64,000 nucleotides of DNA from Basidiobolus meristosporus CBS 931.73 (GCA_002104905.1 MCFE01000130.1:1-64000); one strand, 5' to 3'; positions 10,872 through 24,455 are shown, numbered from the stretch's first letter. Notes: a model not told the origin generated them from the letters alone. Made by a program: numbers and translations.

Positions 10872-13735
10872 TTAATCATAAAGCCTCCAAGATGACACCC
10901 ACTGTCTACCGGCCATCACATTTGCCGGCCCGGTAAAGCCAAAGGCCAGTGGGGCAAAGTAAATGAATACTGCGATGATGACGAAGTAAGCCAGGAAGAA
11001 AATGACATTTTGAACAGATTGCGATTGTCTACGGGTCAGGAAATCCATCAGCAAGCCTGTCATCATGATGGCGAAGTACAACGCGGGGAAGTAATGATGG
11101 ATGTACATGACACGTCCCATAATGTAAAATGGGAAATAATGGAGGAACCATCCCAGGAAGATAATCTTACCGACAGTAGTGAAGCCTTCCCATTCTCCTA
11201 TATAATAGAATGACCCAGTTTTAGTGCTGGCGAGCATTGGTTACCATACATCGACATTACCTGGGTTCCAATCATTATATTTACGCGCCATTCGAATATA
11301 AGAAGCCAATACAACACCAATGAATCCTACCAACGCAAGAGTGCTACTCCACCATACAATAGGGTGGCCAACCAAGAAGAATTTGATAGCATCGTCTGAC
11401 CAGGAGCACATACGAAGGGCAACCGAAAGAATAGGCCATTGATGGGGTTCTGATGCGAGATCATCCTGCTTATCCGCATCTGGTACCAGAGCGTTGTTAG
11501 TGTTCCACATAGCAACATTTAGATGCCAGAAGTCTTTGAAGAATTTGGATCTGAAGTGCTTGGAAGGGGCGAGTTCGACTAGCCAAAGAAGAAGTTAGTC
11601 TGTGTAGACGTAGACGAATCAGCAACTACTTACGGTTTTCATTCCAGTGATTCTCGACGTTCCATAGAAGATTTGGGTTGTTAATATCCCCGTTTCTATC
11701 ACAGGTGACTTCAGATTGCTGGAAACCCCAAGCAGGTAGTGGCACATTGTGTGATTTCAGATAGCACCCAAGAGTGCGATGGCGGAGGCGGAAGCTAGTG
11801 GTCAAAGTTCTAATACGCGAGGTGGATTCTCCAAAGTAGTCATCGATTATCTCGACCTCCCAGTGATCATTGGGATCATTGACCGTATCGTTGCCATAGC
11901 AACTGACTTCCCAATCGGCCTTGGTGATGGGGGCTTTGATCTCATGACTGTGGAGCTTTTTGTTCGTGGATTCATGTACCAGGACCACAGTATCTCCGTC
12001 AGTTACGAACTCTATCTGACCAGAATCTTCATATGTCTCGTGGGCTCTTTTGATGACCCATTCATTGTTCTCGTCTCTGTGGTGGTAGGTTGTGACCTGC
12101 TGTTGTTGCGAGCCCTCGGGAAAGATCTGGACATGCGAATGCAACAGGCCACCGCCATATCCATTGTTTTTCAGCGTGATTTTTGATCCGTAAGCAATTT
12201 CTAGATTGACTCGATTGAATATTGGCTGGTCAACACCAGGGGCTTTCTGGGCTCCTTACCTAATGGCGCTTCATTCAGTGTACTCCCATCAAGACCAGCC
12301 TGGAAAATCGAGTTCATCGTGGCATCTCCAGATCCGCTTCGATTTAAGATGGCAAAATGGATGGCAAAGCAGAACATGTAAATGAGGATTGGGAGCACAA
12401 TGAGGAAGACAATGCGGGCAACCCAATGCTTCAGATAAGTAACCTAAAGGGATGGTCGTGAGTGAGGAACTGCCTTATACTTAGCTAATCTACAATTCAC
12501 GGTTCGTTGTGCCGCATACCTTGGGCATACGGTAGTCTCCGAATTTATCCCACAAATCTTCGACGGTGTACTTTACAGATCAATGGAGCATTAGTCAAAG
12601 TTAAACCAGAGTGACTATAACGCCATCCATATACCAGCCCCACAAGTGCGGTAGCAAAGAATCCAACCCATTTAACACTGAATATAAGGAGCAGTTAAGT
12701 TGTTGAAGCTGGGCTACATGCTGAGTATTTCGCAAAAGTACCTAGATACACAACCAATCGAGATGCCGGTGAAAATAAGCCAGGTCCACCAGCGAGTTGA
12801 GAAAGACCTGAGGCATGCATTTGTTAGAAAAGAAACGTGGTGAAATCATTCCAGTAAACATTCATTACTCATGACGGCAGTTATGGAAGCGAGCCAAGCA
12901 GTAAAGTGTTGTGCAAGTGAAGCACAGAAGCATCGAGTCCAGAAGAATGAATCTACTGATAGCAAGATACGCGATATCTACGAATCCCGATATGGTTAAG
13001 GGATATTCGGCTAGGTTACACAGCTGCATGAGCGATTACCTAGCAACACCATTAATGCAGTTAAGAAGGCCGCTTTCTTGCTAAATTTAAACTCTATTGC
13101 TGTAAGATACGCCAGTGGTACCATAGCAGCACCGAAGAGCGCAGTGAAAGAGCGCATGGCACCGTAATGAAGGTTCTCTGGATATGTCGCACCCGATTCA
13201 AAGTCGAATGATCCATCGTAGCCGGATATAAGTCCACCCAAGGCGACAAGCATCTTCCCTAGGGGAGGATGTACATCGTGATAGAACTCTCTTTTAAGAT
13301 AATAAGAGCCAAACTGAAACGCGTCAGCATAATTTGCAAACTCGACCTCAACTCATCATCATACCTTTCCGAAATGAGCCTAATCATAGTGGTTCAGTTT
13401 AATAAAAACGCTACCAAAAATATGAGTTGGAAACCTACCTCATCCCACACGACCACATTGGACCAAGAAATCATAAACAAACGCGTAAAGAGCGACAGCA
13501 AAGTTAAGAGGACAGCGTTCAGCACGTTGGTATTACGATACCATGCGGCCTGTGTGTAGAAGAATCAAGAGATGGTTAACGTGAGCTTAAGAGTAGATAC
13601 GAGAGGAGGGGGCACCTGAGCGACTTCAATCCGTGGCGGTGGGTGGATCTTCGGTTCCTCCTCATGATCCGAAGTAGAGTCGGTGACTACTGGTTTGGAA
13701 GTAGTCTTGGAGCTGGCGGATTTGCGGTGCTCCAT
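10872..13735 (-). CDS. PMT2: Dolichyl-phosphate-mannose protein O-mannosyltransferase, PMT2 subfamily, 12 exons
   Basis: ER membrane enzyme that transfers mannose from dolichol phosphate to Ser/Thr of secretory proteins. Coding exons in transcript order: 13735-13616, 13549-13439, 13379-13365, 13313-13040, 12977-12869, 12807-12742, 12677-12635, 12570-12520, 12443-12260, 12200-11634, 11578-11261, 11197-10872, giving 727 residues. The catalytic Asp-Glu pair (VVWDE, residues 76-77) ends exon 2, and the next residues AHFGK come entirely from a 15-nt exon 3. Exon 4 has [20 protein letters not shown]. Exon 10 is the lumenal MIR domain. The last two exons supply the C-terminal membrane helices with [15 protein letters not shown]. 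The SGATYPEN loop favours the PMT2 subfamily over PMT1 or PMT4. The N-terminus is hydrophilic and cytosolic. Confidence 0.93.
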
Positions 13736-15887
13736 TGCAAACGATAATTGTCAAATGAAGCCAAGTATCGCTGGATAATGAAATATCCAACTGACAAAGA
13801 ATATATCCCAGAATAGCGGGTTATCGAAATCCTTTTTCATCGCCAATGATCTAGATGATAGCAGGTGGCAATTTTGAACTGCAAATCAGGATAGCAATCA
13901 AAGGTTACGGGGCGATCTAGAGCATCATCATCGAAAATTCGCCTTTTTCAGGTGGTCTCTTCAGTTTCTATGTGAAGATCACACTTGGTTGATGGAAATT
14001 TTTCGAATTGCCAAGCCACCTCCAGGCCCAGTCAACGCCATCCCATGCTCGCAATTCCCTTAAGAGCAAGTATCATATACATCCAACTATATAACCACCG
14101 TGAAAAGCACCTCTTGTCATTTTGGGCAACCCAGATGCTTGATCTTACCATATGCACACATCCGAATCTCAGGATTTCCATGGCAGTATATGGCACATCA
14201 CATGAGCAAATTTCATTGCAGTGGATTCAGCTTACTAGATCAACAATGTAAAGCATCTTCTATCATTCTAGAAGCCGGTGAAGCGCGACCCTTTTTTTCA
14301 CTATACTACCCCAAGAGACTGTTGCTATTAAATGACCGGTATTTGAAGTCTCTTGTATGACGTAAAGGTGCTGATCACGCGGTAAATTAATGCAGCAAAG
14401 CCTAACTCCTCAAATACATGGGGAGAATCCAGTCTACCGTTCACTTGATTCCAGTTGTATGGGCAGCCTCATATAACCAGAACAGCTACTACCTGAAGTG
14501 CTGATGAAGTGGGATCATATGAAGTCGGAACATAACGGTTATTGCGCGGGGAACGATGGCATGATAAGATTCAGAATAGTCTAATTGAGAGGTAAACAGA
14601 TGTATATTAGGGGGTGGCTCAACGACTGGCTCGTAATGCGTTGCCTCGATAAGTTATGTCCACGTGGGTTTCATTTGAAGGAATCATCCGCCAGTGAGCA
14701 AGACATCGATAAGTAGCAGCATTGCGAATGCTTTGACGCGGACAGACGGATGGCTTCGGCACATTGCAAAAATGCAGAGCATCTTCACCGACATATGCTT
14801 ACCAGGTCAGGTCCATTACCGTGAAGTACGGCCCAATTTGATATACAATCTAGTCGCTGCAGTATTTATGATTCAGGAATAGGGGGTTAGCGCGCACAAC
14901 GAAACATCCTTAATATATTTGCGGGGTTTTAAGAAATACATTGGCATATCAGATAATGATCGGGGCTGATAATGCAACTTCATTAGGCCACCATTCCATA
15001 CATCTCCCTTTACTTTGTGTTTAACAGTGCTCACGTGGATTCTAAAAGGAGTCCAGCATGAGTAACTGGTGCATTCTATGTTATCAAGCACAGGGTTTGT
15101 GGGCCTTTGTTATGTATCTTTGAGGTGTTGAAAGATCGCGTATGCGCCCTCAGACCGCCAGGAAAGCGGTCAACTTTACTCTGCAAGCAGCTATATCGGC
15201 ACCTCTGGCTTTTTATCTCCGCGTCGTTGATTTAATTCCACAAGGCATTCAACTAGTTGCAGTCATGGAGATGGTAACACCACGAGTAACCTGGGGTGCA
15301 TTTTCCTGTTTTGCCTGTGTCGTTCAGACTCAACTCGGGTTGTGGGTTGAGAAACCCGTCACTACTTGAACTACGCTGGTCATTGAATCCATATGATTCA
15401 TGATCTTTCACGTGTAAATGATTCAGATGGTAAGCAATAAGCCATGGGGAACTCTCAATGCCCAGTAGTTTTCCAGAACGTCATGGTCTCCGTACCAGTG
15501 TTATGACTGATTCCAAAACTTCGATTGACTGGGCATCGTACTGGGTTCCTTCCTCCATGGAGGATTCAGGGTAAGGCAGTTTGGCGCCTAAACTTCACAA
15601 CCACATATTTTGTAGATTCGGACAGGCACACCAAGCATTGTTGATCCTTGATCCTATCACAAGGGGGAGAGGCTCATTCCCACTCTCTGATGAAATCTTT
15701 GAATCAGGCTCTCCCTATGTTAGTTTTCTTTTGAAACCAACCACACAACTGCTGTCCCGCAATTCATCCAACCATCCGATCAATGGGGCGAGCATTGCAC
15801 ATGCCATCAGAGTGGTGTAACCGATTTTGAAGTTGCTTTGAGGGGATTCAACGAGATGCATTCAAACATATGATGCTTAGAATAGAG
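13736..15887. other. Long divergent intergenic region between PMT2 and GLT1
   Basis: About 2.2 kb upstream of both genes. Small ORFs on both strands (for example 13985-14251 and 15142-15369) show no motifs and I do not call them. It probably carries regulatory sequence for both genes; the GLT1 TATA box lies at its right end. Confidence 0.45.
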
Positions 15888-15895
15888 TATAAAAG
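15888..15895 (+). promoter_or_regulatory. TATA box of GLT1
   Basis: TATAAAAG sits 148-155 bp upstream of the GLT1 start codon at 16043. A pyrimidine-rich stretch ending in GTCATTGCAG just before 16000 could be the 3' end of a 5'-UTR intron, which would account for the longer than usual spacing. Confidence 0.55.
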
Positions 15896-16042
15896 GCGTA
15901 GGTTAGGACAACCAGCCACGTCAATCCTTCATCCTTCCTATTGTACTGGTCTTGGCATTTCTCTATATAGCGCTTCACTATTTATTTGTCATTGCAGCAC
16001 TTTATTTCGGATCTCCACGTAGGAACTACTCATTCGCCCAAC

Positions 16043-19000
16043 ATGTCTACCTCTTCCTTGGACAACAGTAGTCACGGTAACATCACCTGGGCCGATGCCA
16101 TTCCAGAAGCTAAAGGCTTGTACAACCCTGAGTTTGAGAAGGACGCCTGCGGTGTCGGTTTCATGGTTCAGATCAATGGTGTTGCCAGTCACAAAATCGT
16201 CAAGGATGCAAGAACAGTTTTGTGTAACATGACACATCGTGGTGCTGTTGGTGCTGATGTTAGAGATGGAGACGGCGCTGGGGTGATGACGGGAATCCCC
16301 CACAAATTCTTCGTGGATGAAACTACACGCGATCTAAAGATCGACCTGCCTGAATGTGGCCATTACGCTGTTGGAAACATATTTTTACATCCTGATGAAA
16401 AGATCCGCAAGGAGAGCATAGAAATCTTTGAAAGAATCGCGCTAGAGCACGATTTGAAAGTGCTAGGATGGCGTCATGTTCCTTGTGATAACGCCATCTT
16501 GGGCCCTAGTGCAAAGTCCAAGGAACCAACCGTAATGCAGCCGTTTGTGATTCTAGACAAATCCGAATTTGATCCTGCCTACTTCGAAAGACAGCTTTAC
16601 GTTCTACGGAAGTGCGCCACTCATACCATCACATACAAAAGGTGGTTCTACATTTGCTCCCTTTCCAGCAAAAACATCGTTTATAAAGGTCAACTCTCTC
16701 CTTCTCAAGTATATGATTACTATTACGACCTGAATAACGTGTTTTATTCGAGCCATTTCGCCCTCGTTCATTCTCGCTTCTCAACAAACACCTTCCCTAG
16801 CTGGGACAGAGCTCAACCCATGCGTTGGTGTGCCCATAATGGTGAGATTAACACGCTCCGCGGTAATAAGAACTGGATGCGGGCTAGAGAAGGAATCATG
16901 ACTAGTGAGAAGTTCGGTATGGATTTGGAGAAGCTTTATCCCATTATCGAGGAGGGTGGCTCTGATTCCGCAGCCTTTGATAATGTATTGGAGCTGCTGG
17001 TTATTAATGGCGTGCTGTCTCTACCTGAGGCGGTAATGATGATGGTTCCTGAAGCCTGGCAAAATAACCCATATATCACTCCGGAGAAACGGGCATTTTA
17101 CGAGTGGGCAGCTTGTTTGATGGAGCCGTGGGATGGCCCTGCCCTCTTCACATTCTCGGATGGGCGTTATTGTGGTGCCAATCTTGACCGAAATGGGCTT
17201 CGCCCATGCCGCTACTATATCACTAAAGACAATAGAATGATATGCGCTAGCGAAGTAGGAACCATTGAGATCAACCCAGAGGAGATCATATCCAAGGGCA
17301 GGCTTCAACCCGGGAAGATGCTACTGGTCGACACAGTCGAAGGGCGGATCGTGGATGATGAAGAATTGAAAATGAAGGTGGCTGGGCGAAACAACTTTGC
17401 CAAGTGGAACAACGATAATATGCTGACTTTGGAAGCCCTTAAAGCGTGGTCCAAAGAGAACGGGACATGGGAAGGCTATGAGCCAGACAACATCCCCATT
17501 ACTGAGGATCCAAAGAGCCAGGCATTCGGCTTCACATTCGAACAATTAAATCTTTTGATGACGCCTATGATCAATGACGGAAAGGAAGCCCTAGGCTCAA
17601 TGGGCAACGATACCGCACTTGCATGTCTCTCTGTTCAGCCTCGCTCCATTTATGAATATTTCAGGCAGCTCTTTGCTCAAGTTACAAACCCTCCTATCGA
17701 TCCCATCCGAGAGAATATTGTCATGTCGCTTGAGTGCTATGTCGGCCCGGAGGGAAACATCCTGGAAATGAATGAGTCTCAGTGCCGTAAACTCTGCCTG
17801 CCATCGCCAGTTCTGTCCATCGAAGCACTAAATACGATCAAATCGATGGAGGCTTACCACAACGAGTGGCGAGTTAGCACAATCGACATCACTTTTGGAA
17901 AGGAAGAAGGGATTGACGGATATGTAAGAGCTTTGGATAGAATTTGCGATGAAGTGTCCGATTGTATCTCCAAAGGATTCAAAGTGATTGTTCTCTCCGA
18001 TAGAGGAATTAATAAGGATCGTGTTCCTATCAGCGCGCTGATCGCTTGCGGTGGTGTGCATCATCATCTGGTGCGGAACAAACAACGCTCTAAAATTGCC
18101 TTGATCATCGAGACTGGAGAAGCAAGAGAGGTACACCACCTTTGCGTCCTGGTAGGATACGGTGCTGACGCCGTTTGTCCTTACCTTTCAATCGAGGCTA
18201 TGCTGAAGTTGCGCAGAGAAAATGTATTGCGGGATGATCTGACAGATGAGAAGATCGTCTTCAATTATCGCAAGGCATGCAACGATGGGATACTGAAGGT
18301 GATGTCCAAGATGGGAATCTCCACTTTACAGAGTTACAAGGGTGCACAGATATTCGAGGCCCTCGGGATTGACAACTCGGTTGTCGACCGGTGCTTCGTA
18401 GGTACTGCGACCAGAATAAAGGGTGCTGGTTTTAAGCATCTCGCGATAGACGCTCTCGAACTCCACGAGCGTGCTTATCCCAGTCGCGACATAGTGGCAC
18501 ACAGTGGTCTCCCAGAAGCCGGTGAGTATCATTGGAGAGTCAACGGGGAGTCCCACATCAATGAGCCAGCGGCGGTGGCCAACTTGCAAGATGCGGTGCG
18601 TGCCAAGAACTCGAATGCATACAAGGAATACTCCATGAAGTCGCTAGAAGCAATAAAGAATTGCACGCTTCGTGGAATGCTCGAGTTTGATTTCTCCAGC
18701 AGACCATCAATCTCCATTGACGAGGTAGAGCCATGGACAGAAATCGTGAAGCGTTTCTGCACTGGTGCGATGAGCTACGGGTCAATCTCCTATGAAGCGC
18801 ATACCGCCCTGTCCATTGCTATGAACAAATTGGGGGGCAAAAGCAATACCGGTGAGGGTGGCGAAGACCCAGAACGTTCACAGCCACTCGTGAATGGCGA
18901 TCTACTGCGATCAGCAATCAAGCAAGTTGCCTCGGGCCGTTTTGGTGTCACTTCGTATTATCTTTCCGACTCAGATGAGCTTCAAATCAAAATGGCCCAG

Positions 19001-19504
19001 GGAGCCAAACCTGGTGAGGGAGGAGAGCTTCCAGGACACAAAGTGAGTGGAAACATCGCCAAGACAAGAAAATCCACTCCAGGCGTCGGGCTTATTTCCC
19101 CACCACCCCATCACGATATTTACTCCATCGAAGACTTGAAACAGCTTATTTATGACTTGAAGTGCTCTAACCCACGAGCTAGGGTGTCAGTAAAACTGGT
19201 GTCAGAGGTTGGAGTGGGAATTGTAGCTGCTGGTGTCGCGAAGGCTAAAGCGGATCATATCCTAATCTCCGGCCACGACGGAGGAACTGGCGCTAGTCGT
19301 TGGACTGGTATCAGATATGCAGGACTACCTTGGGAATTAGGTCTTGCCGAAACACATCAGACTCTGGTGTTAAATGACTTGCGTGGCCGAGTGGTGGTTC
19401 AAACTGATGGACAGATCAAAACTGGGCGGGATGTGGCGATTGCCTGTTTGCTTGGCGCAGAGGAATGGGGCTTTGCCACGACCCCACTGATCGCCATGGG
19501 CTGT

Positions 19505-19536
<32 letters not shown>

Positions 19537-22297
19537 CCCCGTTGGAATCGCAACCCAGGATCCTGAGCTGCGGAAGAAGTTTGAAGGAAGCCCCGAGCAC
19601 GTGATCAATTTCTTCTACTACGTCGCGGAGGAACTAAGGGAGATCATGGCCAAGCTTGGATTCCGTTCGATTAGGGAGATGGTGGGACATGTTGAATGTT
19701 TGCATGTCAATGAGGAGGTTAGGAACTTCAAGACCCAAAATCTAGATCTATCTGCGATTCTGGTCCCTGCCCACACGCTACGCCAGAATGTTGCTATGGT
19801 AAATAACCGTAAACAAGACCATTTGCTGCATACTCGGCTCGACAACAAATTGATCTTCGAAGCGGAATCTGCGTTAGCGAATGGCGAATCGGTCTATATC
19901 GACGGAAAGGTGGTCAATACAGATCGTGCCGTCGGCGCCACTCTCAGCTATCAAATTTCCAAAAAGTATGGCGAGCAAGGACTTCCGGATGGTACAATTC
20001 ATGTGAAGTTGACTGGGTCCGCGGGTCAAAGCTTTGGTGCCTTCTTAGCTCCGGGAGTTATGCTGGAGTTGGAAGGGGACTCCAATGATTATGTCGGTAA
20101 AGGTCTCTCGGGGGGATGCGTTGTTATTTATCCACCAGCCAATTCGTCCTTCAAATCTGAGGAGAACATCATTGTTGGAAATGTGTGTCTGTATGGCGCC
20201 ACCAGTGGTAGAGCCTTTATCCGAGGCATCGCAGCTGAGCGATTCTGCGTGCGAAACTCCGGGGCCATTGCTCTTGTCGAAGGATTAGGGGATCACGGGT
20301 GCGAGTATATGACTGGTGGTCGTGCCATTATCTTGGGGTCAACTGGTCGAAATTTTGCAGCGGGTATGAGCGGGGGTATTGCTTACGTTCTGGATGTAAA
20401 CAACGATTTCAGACCCAAGTGTAATATGGAAATGGTTGAGCTTGATACGGTGAACGATGATGAGGAAATTCGATTCTTGAAGAGCACAATTGAGGATCAC
20501 TTTTTCTTCACCAAGTCGAGCGTTGCCGAGCGCGTACTTAAAAATTTCTCCCATTTCCTTCCCAAGTTCGTTCGTGTCATGCCTACTGACTATAAGAGAG
20601 TTCTTGAGGAGAGCAAGCAACAAAGCATCCTCTCCACTCCCAAGTTAGTGGAGAGTGTCAAGGATCTAGATATCGGCAAGCCAGGCGAACATGAGCCAGC
20701 AATCCTTGACATCGAGGATACTGCGGTTGATGGAGAAGCGCAAATGAAACGGGTGGCCAAACTAGATAAACTGAAAGGCTTTATGAAGTACAAGAGGAAG
20801 GTGGATGCCTACCGCAACCCGCAGAAGCGGTTGAAGGATTGGAAGGAGGTGAATAACCGTCTGACCAAAGAAGAGCTTCGTACTCAGGCTGCACGCTGCA
20901 TGGACTGTGGCATTCCGTTTTGTCAATCAGACAATGGCTGTCCAATTGGGAATGTTATTCCCAAGTGGAATGAGTTGATCTTCAAGGATCAATGGAAAGA
21001 TGCTTTAGAAAGGCTTATGATGACGAACAACTTCCCGGAATTCACCGGCCGCGTATGCCCCGCCCCTTGTGAAGGAGCCTGTGTTCTAGGCATCAATGAA
21101 CTTCCGGTAAGCATCAAGAGCATCGAGGCAGCCATTATTGATCGTGGGTTTGAGCAAGGTTGGATTGTACCCAGACCCCCCAACCAGCGATCAGGAAAGA
21201 AGGTGGCCATCATCGGGTCAGGGCCTGCAGGGCTAGCTGCGGCTGATCAGCTTAACAAAGCCGGCCATTCAGTCACAGTGTATGATAGAAATGATCGGAT
21301 GGGCGGGCTTCTGATGTATGGCATTCCCAACATGAAATTGGACAAAAAGATAGTTCAACGTCGCCTGGACCTTCTGGCTGCAGAAGGCATTGCATTTGTC
21401 CCTAATGCCAACATAGGTACCGATGTTGATGCTAATCAGATCCGGAGCGAAAATGACGCTATGCTGATTGCCACTGGCGCCACATGGCCACGCGATCTCC
21501 CGATTGCCAACCGCCACTTGGATGGAATCCACTTCGCCATGGAGTTCTTACAACTGAACACCCAAAGTCTAATGGATTCGAATCTTGAAAATGGGCGGTA
21601 TATCAGCGCTAAGGATAAGCATGTCGTGGTAATTGGTGGTGGAGATACTGGATGCGATTGTATTGGAACTTCCGCTCGCCATGGCGCTCTATCGATCACC
21701 AACTTCGAGCTACTTCCTCAGCCACCTGCCAAACGAGCCAAGGAAAACCCTTGGCCGCAGTTCCCACGTGTATTCAAGGTAGACTATGGCCATGCCGAGG
21801 TGCAGTTGCAATACGGAAAAGACCCACGCGAATATTGCATCCTGTCAAAGGAGTTTGTTTCTGATGGGAATGGCAGAGTGAAGGGAATCAACACCGTTCA
21901 AGTCGAATGGGTGAAAGATGATGCGGGACGGTGGACCATGAATGAGATCCCCAATTCGGAGAGATTCTTTAAGGCCGATTTGGTGTTGTTGTCCATGGGC
22001 TTCTTGGGACCAGAGGAGAAATTGATTCAATCATTGAACCTCAAGACCAATAAGAACACTACTATAGAGACACCCGTCGGTAAGTATGGAACCAGTCTAC
22101 CTGGCATTTTTGCTGCCGGTGATTGTCGTCGCGGACAGAGCCTGATTGTATGGGGAATTGATGAAGGACGGCAGGCTGCCCGGGAGGTAGACAGCTACTT
22201 GATGGGGAGTACATTCCTACCCGCCACGGGAGGAATAAAGCAGCGCGCATTACAATCTGCAAGCAATGAAGCCCACTCGCAGAAAATAGCTGTATAA
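16043..22297 (+). CDS. GLT1: Glutamate synthase [NADH], single-polypeptide GOGAT
   Basis: Makes two glutamates from glutamine and 2-oxoglutarate using NADH. A single uninterrupted frame of 2,084 residues runs from the ATG at 16043. The frame is open 19 codons further upstream, but the only start there is TTG. Short propeptide, then the class II amidotransferase nucleophile Cys36 in DACGVGFM. The central part has the FMN domain and the 3Fe-4S ligands Cys1154, Cys1160 and Cys1165 (MRKCHLNTCPVG). The glutamate synthase C-terminal alpha-subunit beta-helix follows (GLSGGCVVIYPP). From about residue 1600 comes the beta-subunit part: two 4Fe-4S motifs (CMDCGIPFC from Cys1619, and RVCPAPCEGAC), the FAD site GSGPAGLAAA near 1725 and the NADH site GGGDTGCDC. 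It is the only large gene here with no coding intron. Confidence 0.98.
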
Positions 22298-22927
22298 TTG
22301 GATCAACATTGAAGACCCGTGTCCACTTCAGTAATATACATATGGCTTTGTACACAGTAATACCCGGTACGTTATGAATTATAATAAACGTTGTTTCAGA
22401 CAACTCCGCTGCTTGGGACTTGACAATAGATCTTGCATGTGGGTGGTATGGTAAAGAATGCAAAAAAGCATTCTTGTATACTCTGAAAAAGCCAGAAGCC
22501 CTTATCGCCCGAGTCTACGGACATTCCTTACATTTCGATTGTTTTCATTTTTCCCATACCTTTGCTGGAAATCTCTTTTTTGCACCATCAGTACATATTG
22601 GTGATGTTACGAAACTTCAAATTTTGTGTAGGTACCTTGACAGAATACTGATTATTCTCAAATTTGCATCATGCATGTTAGTACGCTACCAGTCCCTGAT
22701 CAAGGTAGTCCATTGAAATATCAAGGTGGCTTTGCCTACTGTGTAACAATCGAGTGTTGATATATATATATATATATATTGATTGGTACTTCCTCTACTG
22801 GCCTCAATCCTCCTGAGCTTGGAACAGACATATTGGATAGCAGTCAACTAGTCATTTGACAAAGCTCTACAATAGGTTAAAGGACTAAGGACTTGGTGAG
22901 TAAGGAGGAACAACTACTACTTGATTA
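22298..22927. other. Intergenic 3' of GLT1 with an AT microsatellite
   Basis: A (TA)9 tract occupies about 22761-22779. An ORF at 22420-22716 has no motif. This is the border between the gene-dense left part and the retrotransposon island. Confidence 0.5.
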
Positions 22928-23260
22928 TGTTGTAAAAACTCGTAATTCCACCTAAATATTCACCTAACTTAGTCACTTAGATCATTACCTTCAAATCCTA
23001 AAGAATACTGACCAAAATCCTTGTCAGGATTTACTTGAAATATTTTCCCAGAACATGAAAATTGTCAAAGCTGTCCAAACAGCCCCAAACTTTGTACACA
23101 TGCTCTTGGGACCTTCCTTAACCTATTCTACATGTTTTTGTATGCCAAGAGCATGTAAAAGTATAAATACTACTTTTACATTCAATAAATAATTAAGTGA
23201 AAACCACATTATCTACTAGTTCTCCCAGTCACTTCCAATATCTCCAAGACTCTTACAACA
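22928..23260 (+). repeat. Solo copia LTR with perfect 5-bp target duplication
   Basis: 333 bp with inverted ends TGTTGTAA and TTACAACA, flanked on both sides by GATTA (22923-22927 and 23261-23265). Internal signals match the other LTRs of the family: a TATAAAT near the middle and CAATAAAT shortly after it. It has no internal domain, so it is a solo LTR left by recombination. Confidence 0.88.
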
Positions 23261-23265
23261 GATTA

Positions 23266-23701
23266 GTCATGAAGTGAAAAAACATTCTCAATTAACCCAC
23301 TCAAAATTACTTCCAAGTTATCAATGCACCTGCTCTTGGAATTGGTAGTATTTCCATATCAGCAAAAGATTTATTAGCACTCAATCACCATCTTGTGAAG
23401 TATGAATATGAATTCTGAGCAATGGGTGTTGGCACTAAGGATACCCCAAATAAAGCTGCAAACATGTGTATCCTATCATTTTCTGAGCCCATATACCAAG
23501 ATAGAATCTAAGCAATTAGCAGTGTTACTAGACCCAGAAATATGGCTGATACAACACTTCTTGCTTTGTTACTTTGTATACATATCTCAGCTACCTTGGG
23601 TTGCTGGAAAAATACTATGGCTGCAAATATTCTGTCAACTTGAGCACTTCTACAGTATCTTACAAATCTTGGAATATATAACCAAAATATTGGCTACCTA
23701 G
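23266..23701. other. AT-rich filler, probably decayed repeat
   Basis: No gene, LTR or recognisable pol sequence is readable. A 99-codon ORF (23402-23701) lacks motifs. Confidence 0.35.
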
Positions 23702-24027
23702 TGTTGCAAGTCTTATAATTTCACCTGAATATTTGTCTAACTTAATCACTCAGATCATAGTCTACAAATCTTAAAGAGTCCTGCCAAAATTCCTTGATGG
23801 GATTTGCATGACACATTTTCTTCAAAGCATCAGGTACCTGGAGCATAAAATATCTCAGATTTGTCCCAACAGCCCCAAACTTTGCACACATGCCCTTAAG
23901 ACCTTCCCAAACATATTCTACAAGTTTGTTTTGCCAAGACCTTGTATGCATAGTGACACTGATTTTACATTCAACAAATCATCATACACAGTACACTTGA
24001 ATTACTTGTTCTCCCAATTGCTTCCCC
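23702..24027 (+). repeat. Diverged copia LTR, 3' end lost
   Basis: Starts TGTTGCAAGTC and follows the LTR consensus (CACCTGAATATTTG, CAACAGCCCCAAACTTTGCACACATG, CCAAGACC) with many substitutions. It lacks the terminal TTACAACA and runs straight into a copy of the ~300-bp repeat family at about 24028. Confidence 0.7.
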
Positions 24028-24290
24028 TGCAAAAAATCTCAAACTTAGAATTAAGCTGGTGTATTTCCTTCAATTTCCAGTAGATGTAATGAGCAACTGG
24101 TTACCAAATTTGGCATGAATTCTAGTTGGCCTAGTCTCCTCCTGTCAAGTATGACTGCTTGTTGGTCTAGCAGCTAGTGCCTGAGATACTAAGAGTTGAC
24201 AGTTTTGAGATATGGGGATTTCAGCCAATATTGTGGCAGTATTGTGCCGGCCTTTTCTCAATTTTTTTTCTTAAGGATCCAGTATCTCCA
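24028..24290 (-). repeat. Interspersed ~300-bp repeat family, copy 1
   Basis: Reverse-orientation copy of the repeat also seen near 34614, 49930, 52000, 60925 and 62632. Shared words include ACCAAATTTGG, GGCCTAGTCTCCTCC, CTGAGATACTAAGAGTTG and a T-rich end. It codes for nothing I recognise. Confidence 0.65.
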
Positions 24291-24455
24291 AAGGTTGTAA
24301 AGCAGCTATCTTACTATCATCCCTTATGGTACTCCATAAAAAGTCATATGAACAATCCTGTCAAGGGCCATTACAAAATCAAGACCAGGGGCAATGGAAT
24401 GTATGTCATTCCTAAAACATTAACAGAGCAGCATTGCACTCATTGTTGGATTCAT

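Noticed and set aside
13985-15820. Several 60-90-codon ORFs between PMT2 and GLT1
   Set aside because: No motifs, start contexts or joined exons; the region is best read as intergenic.
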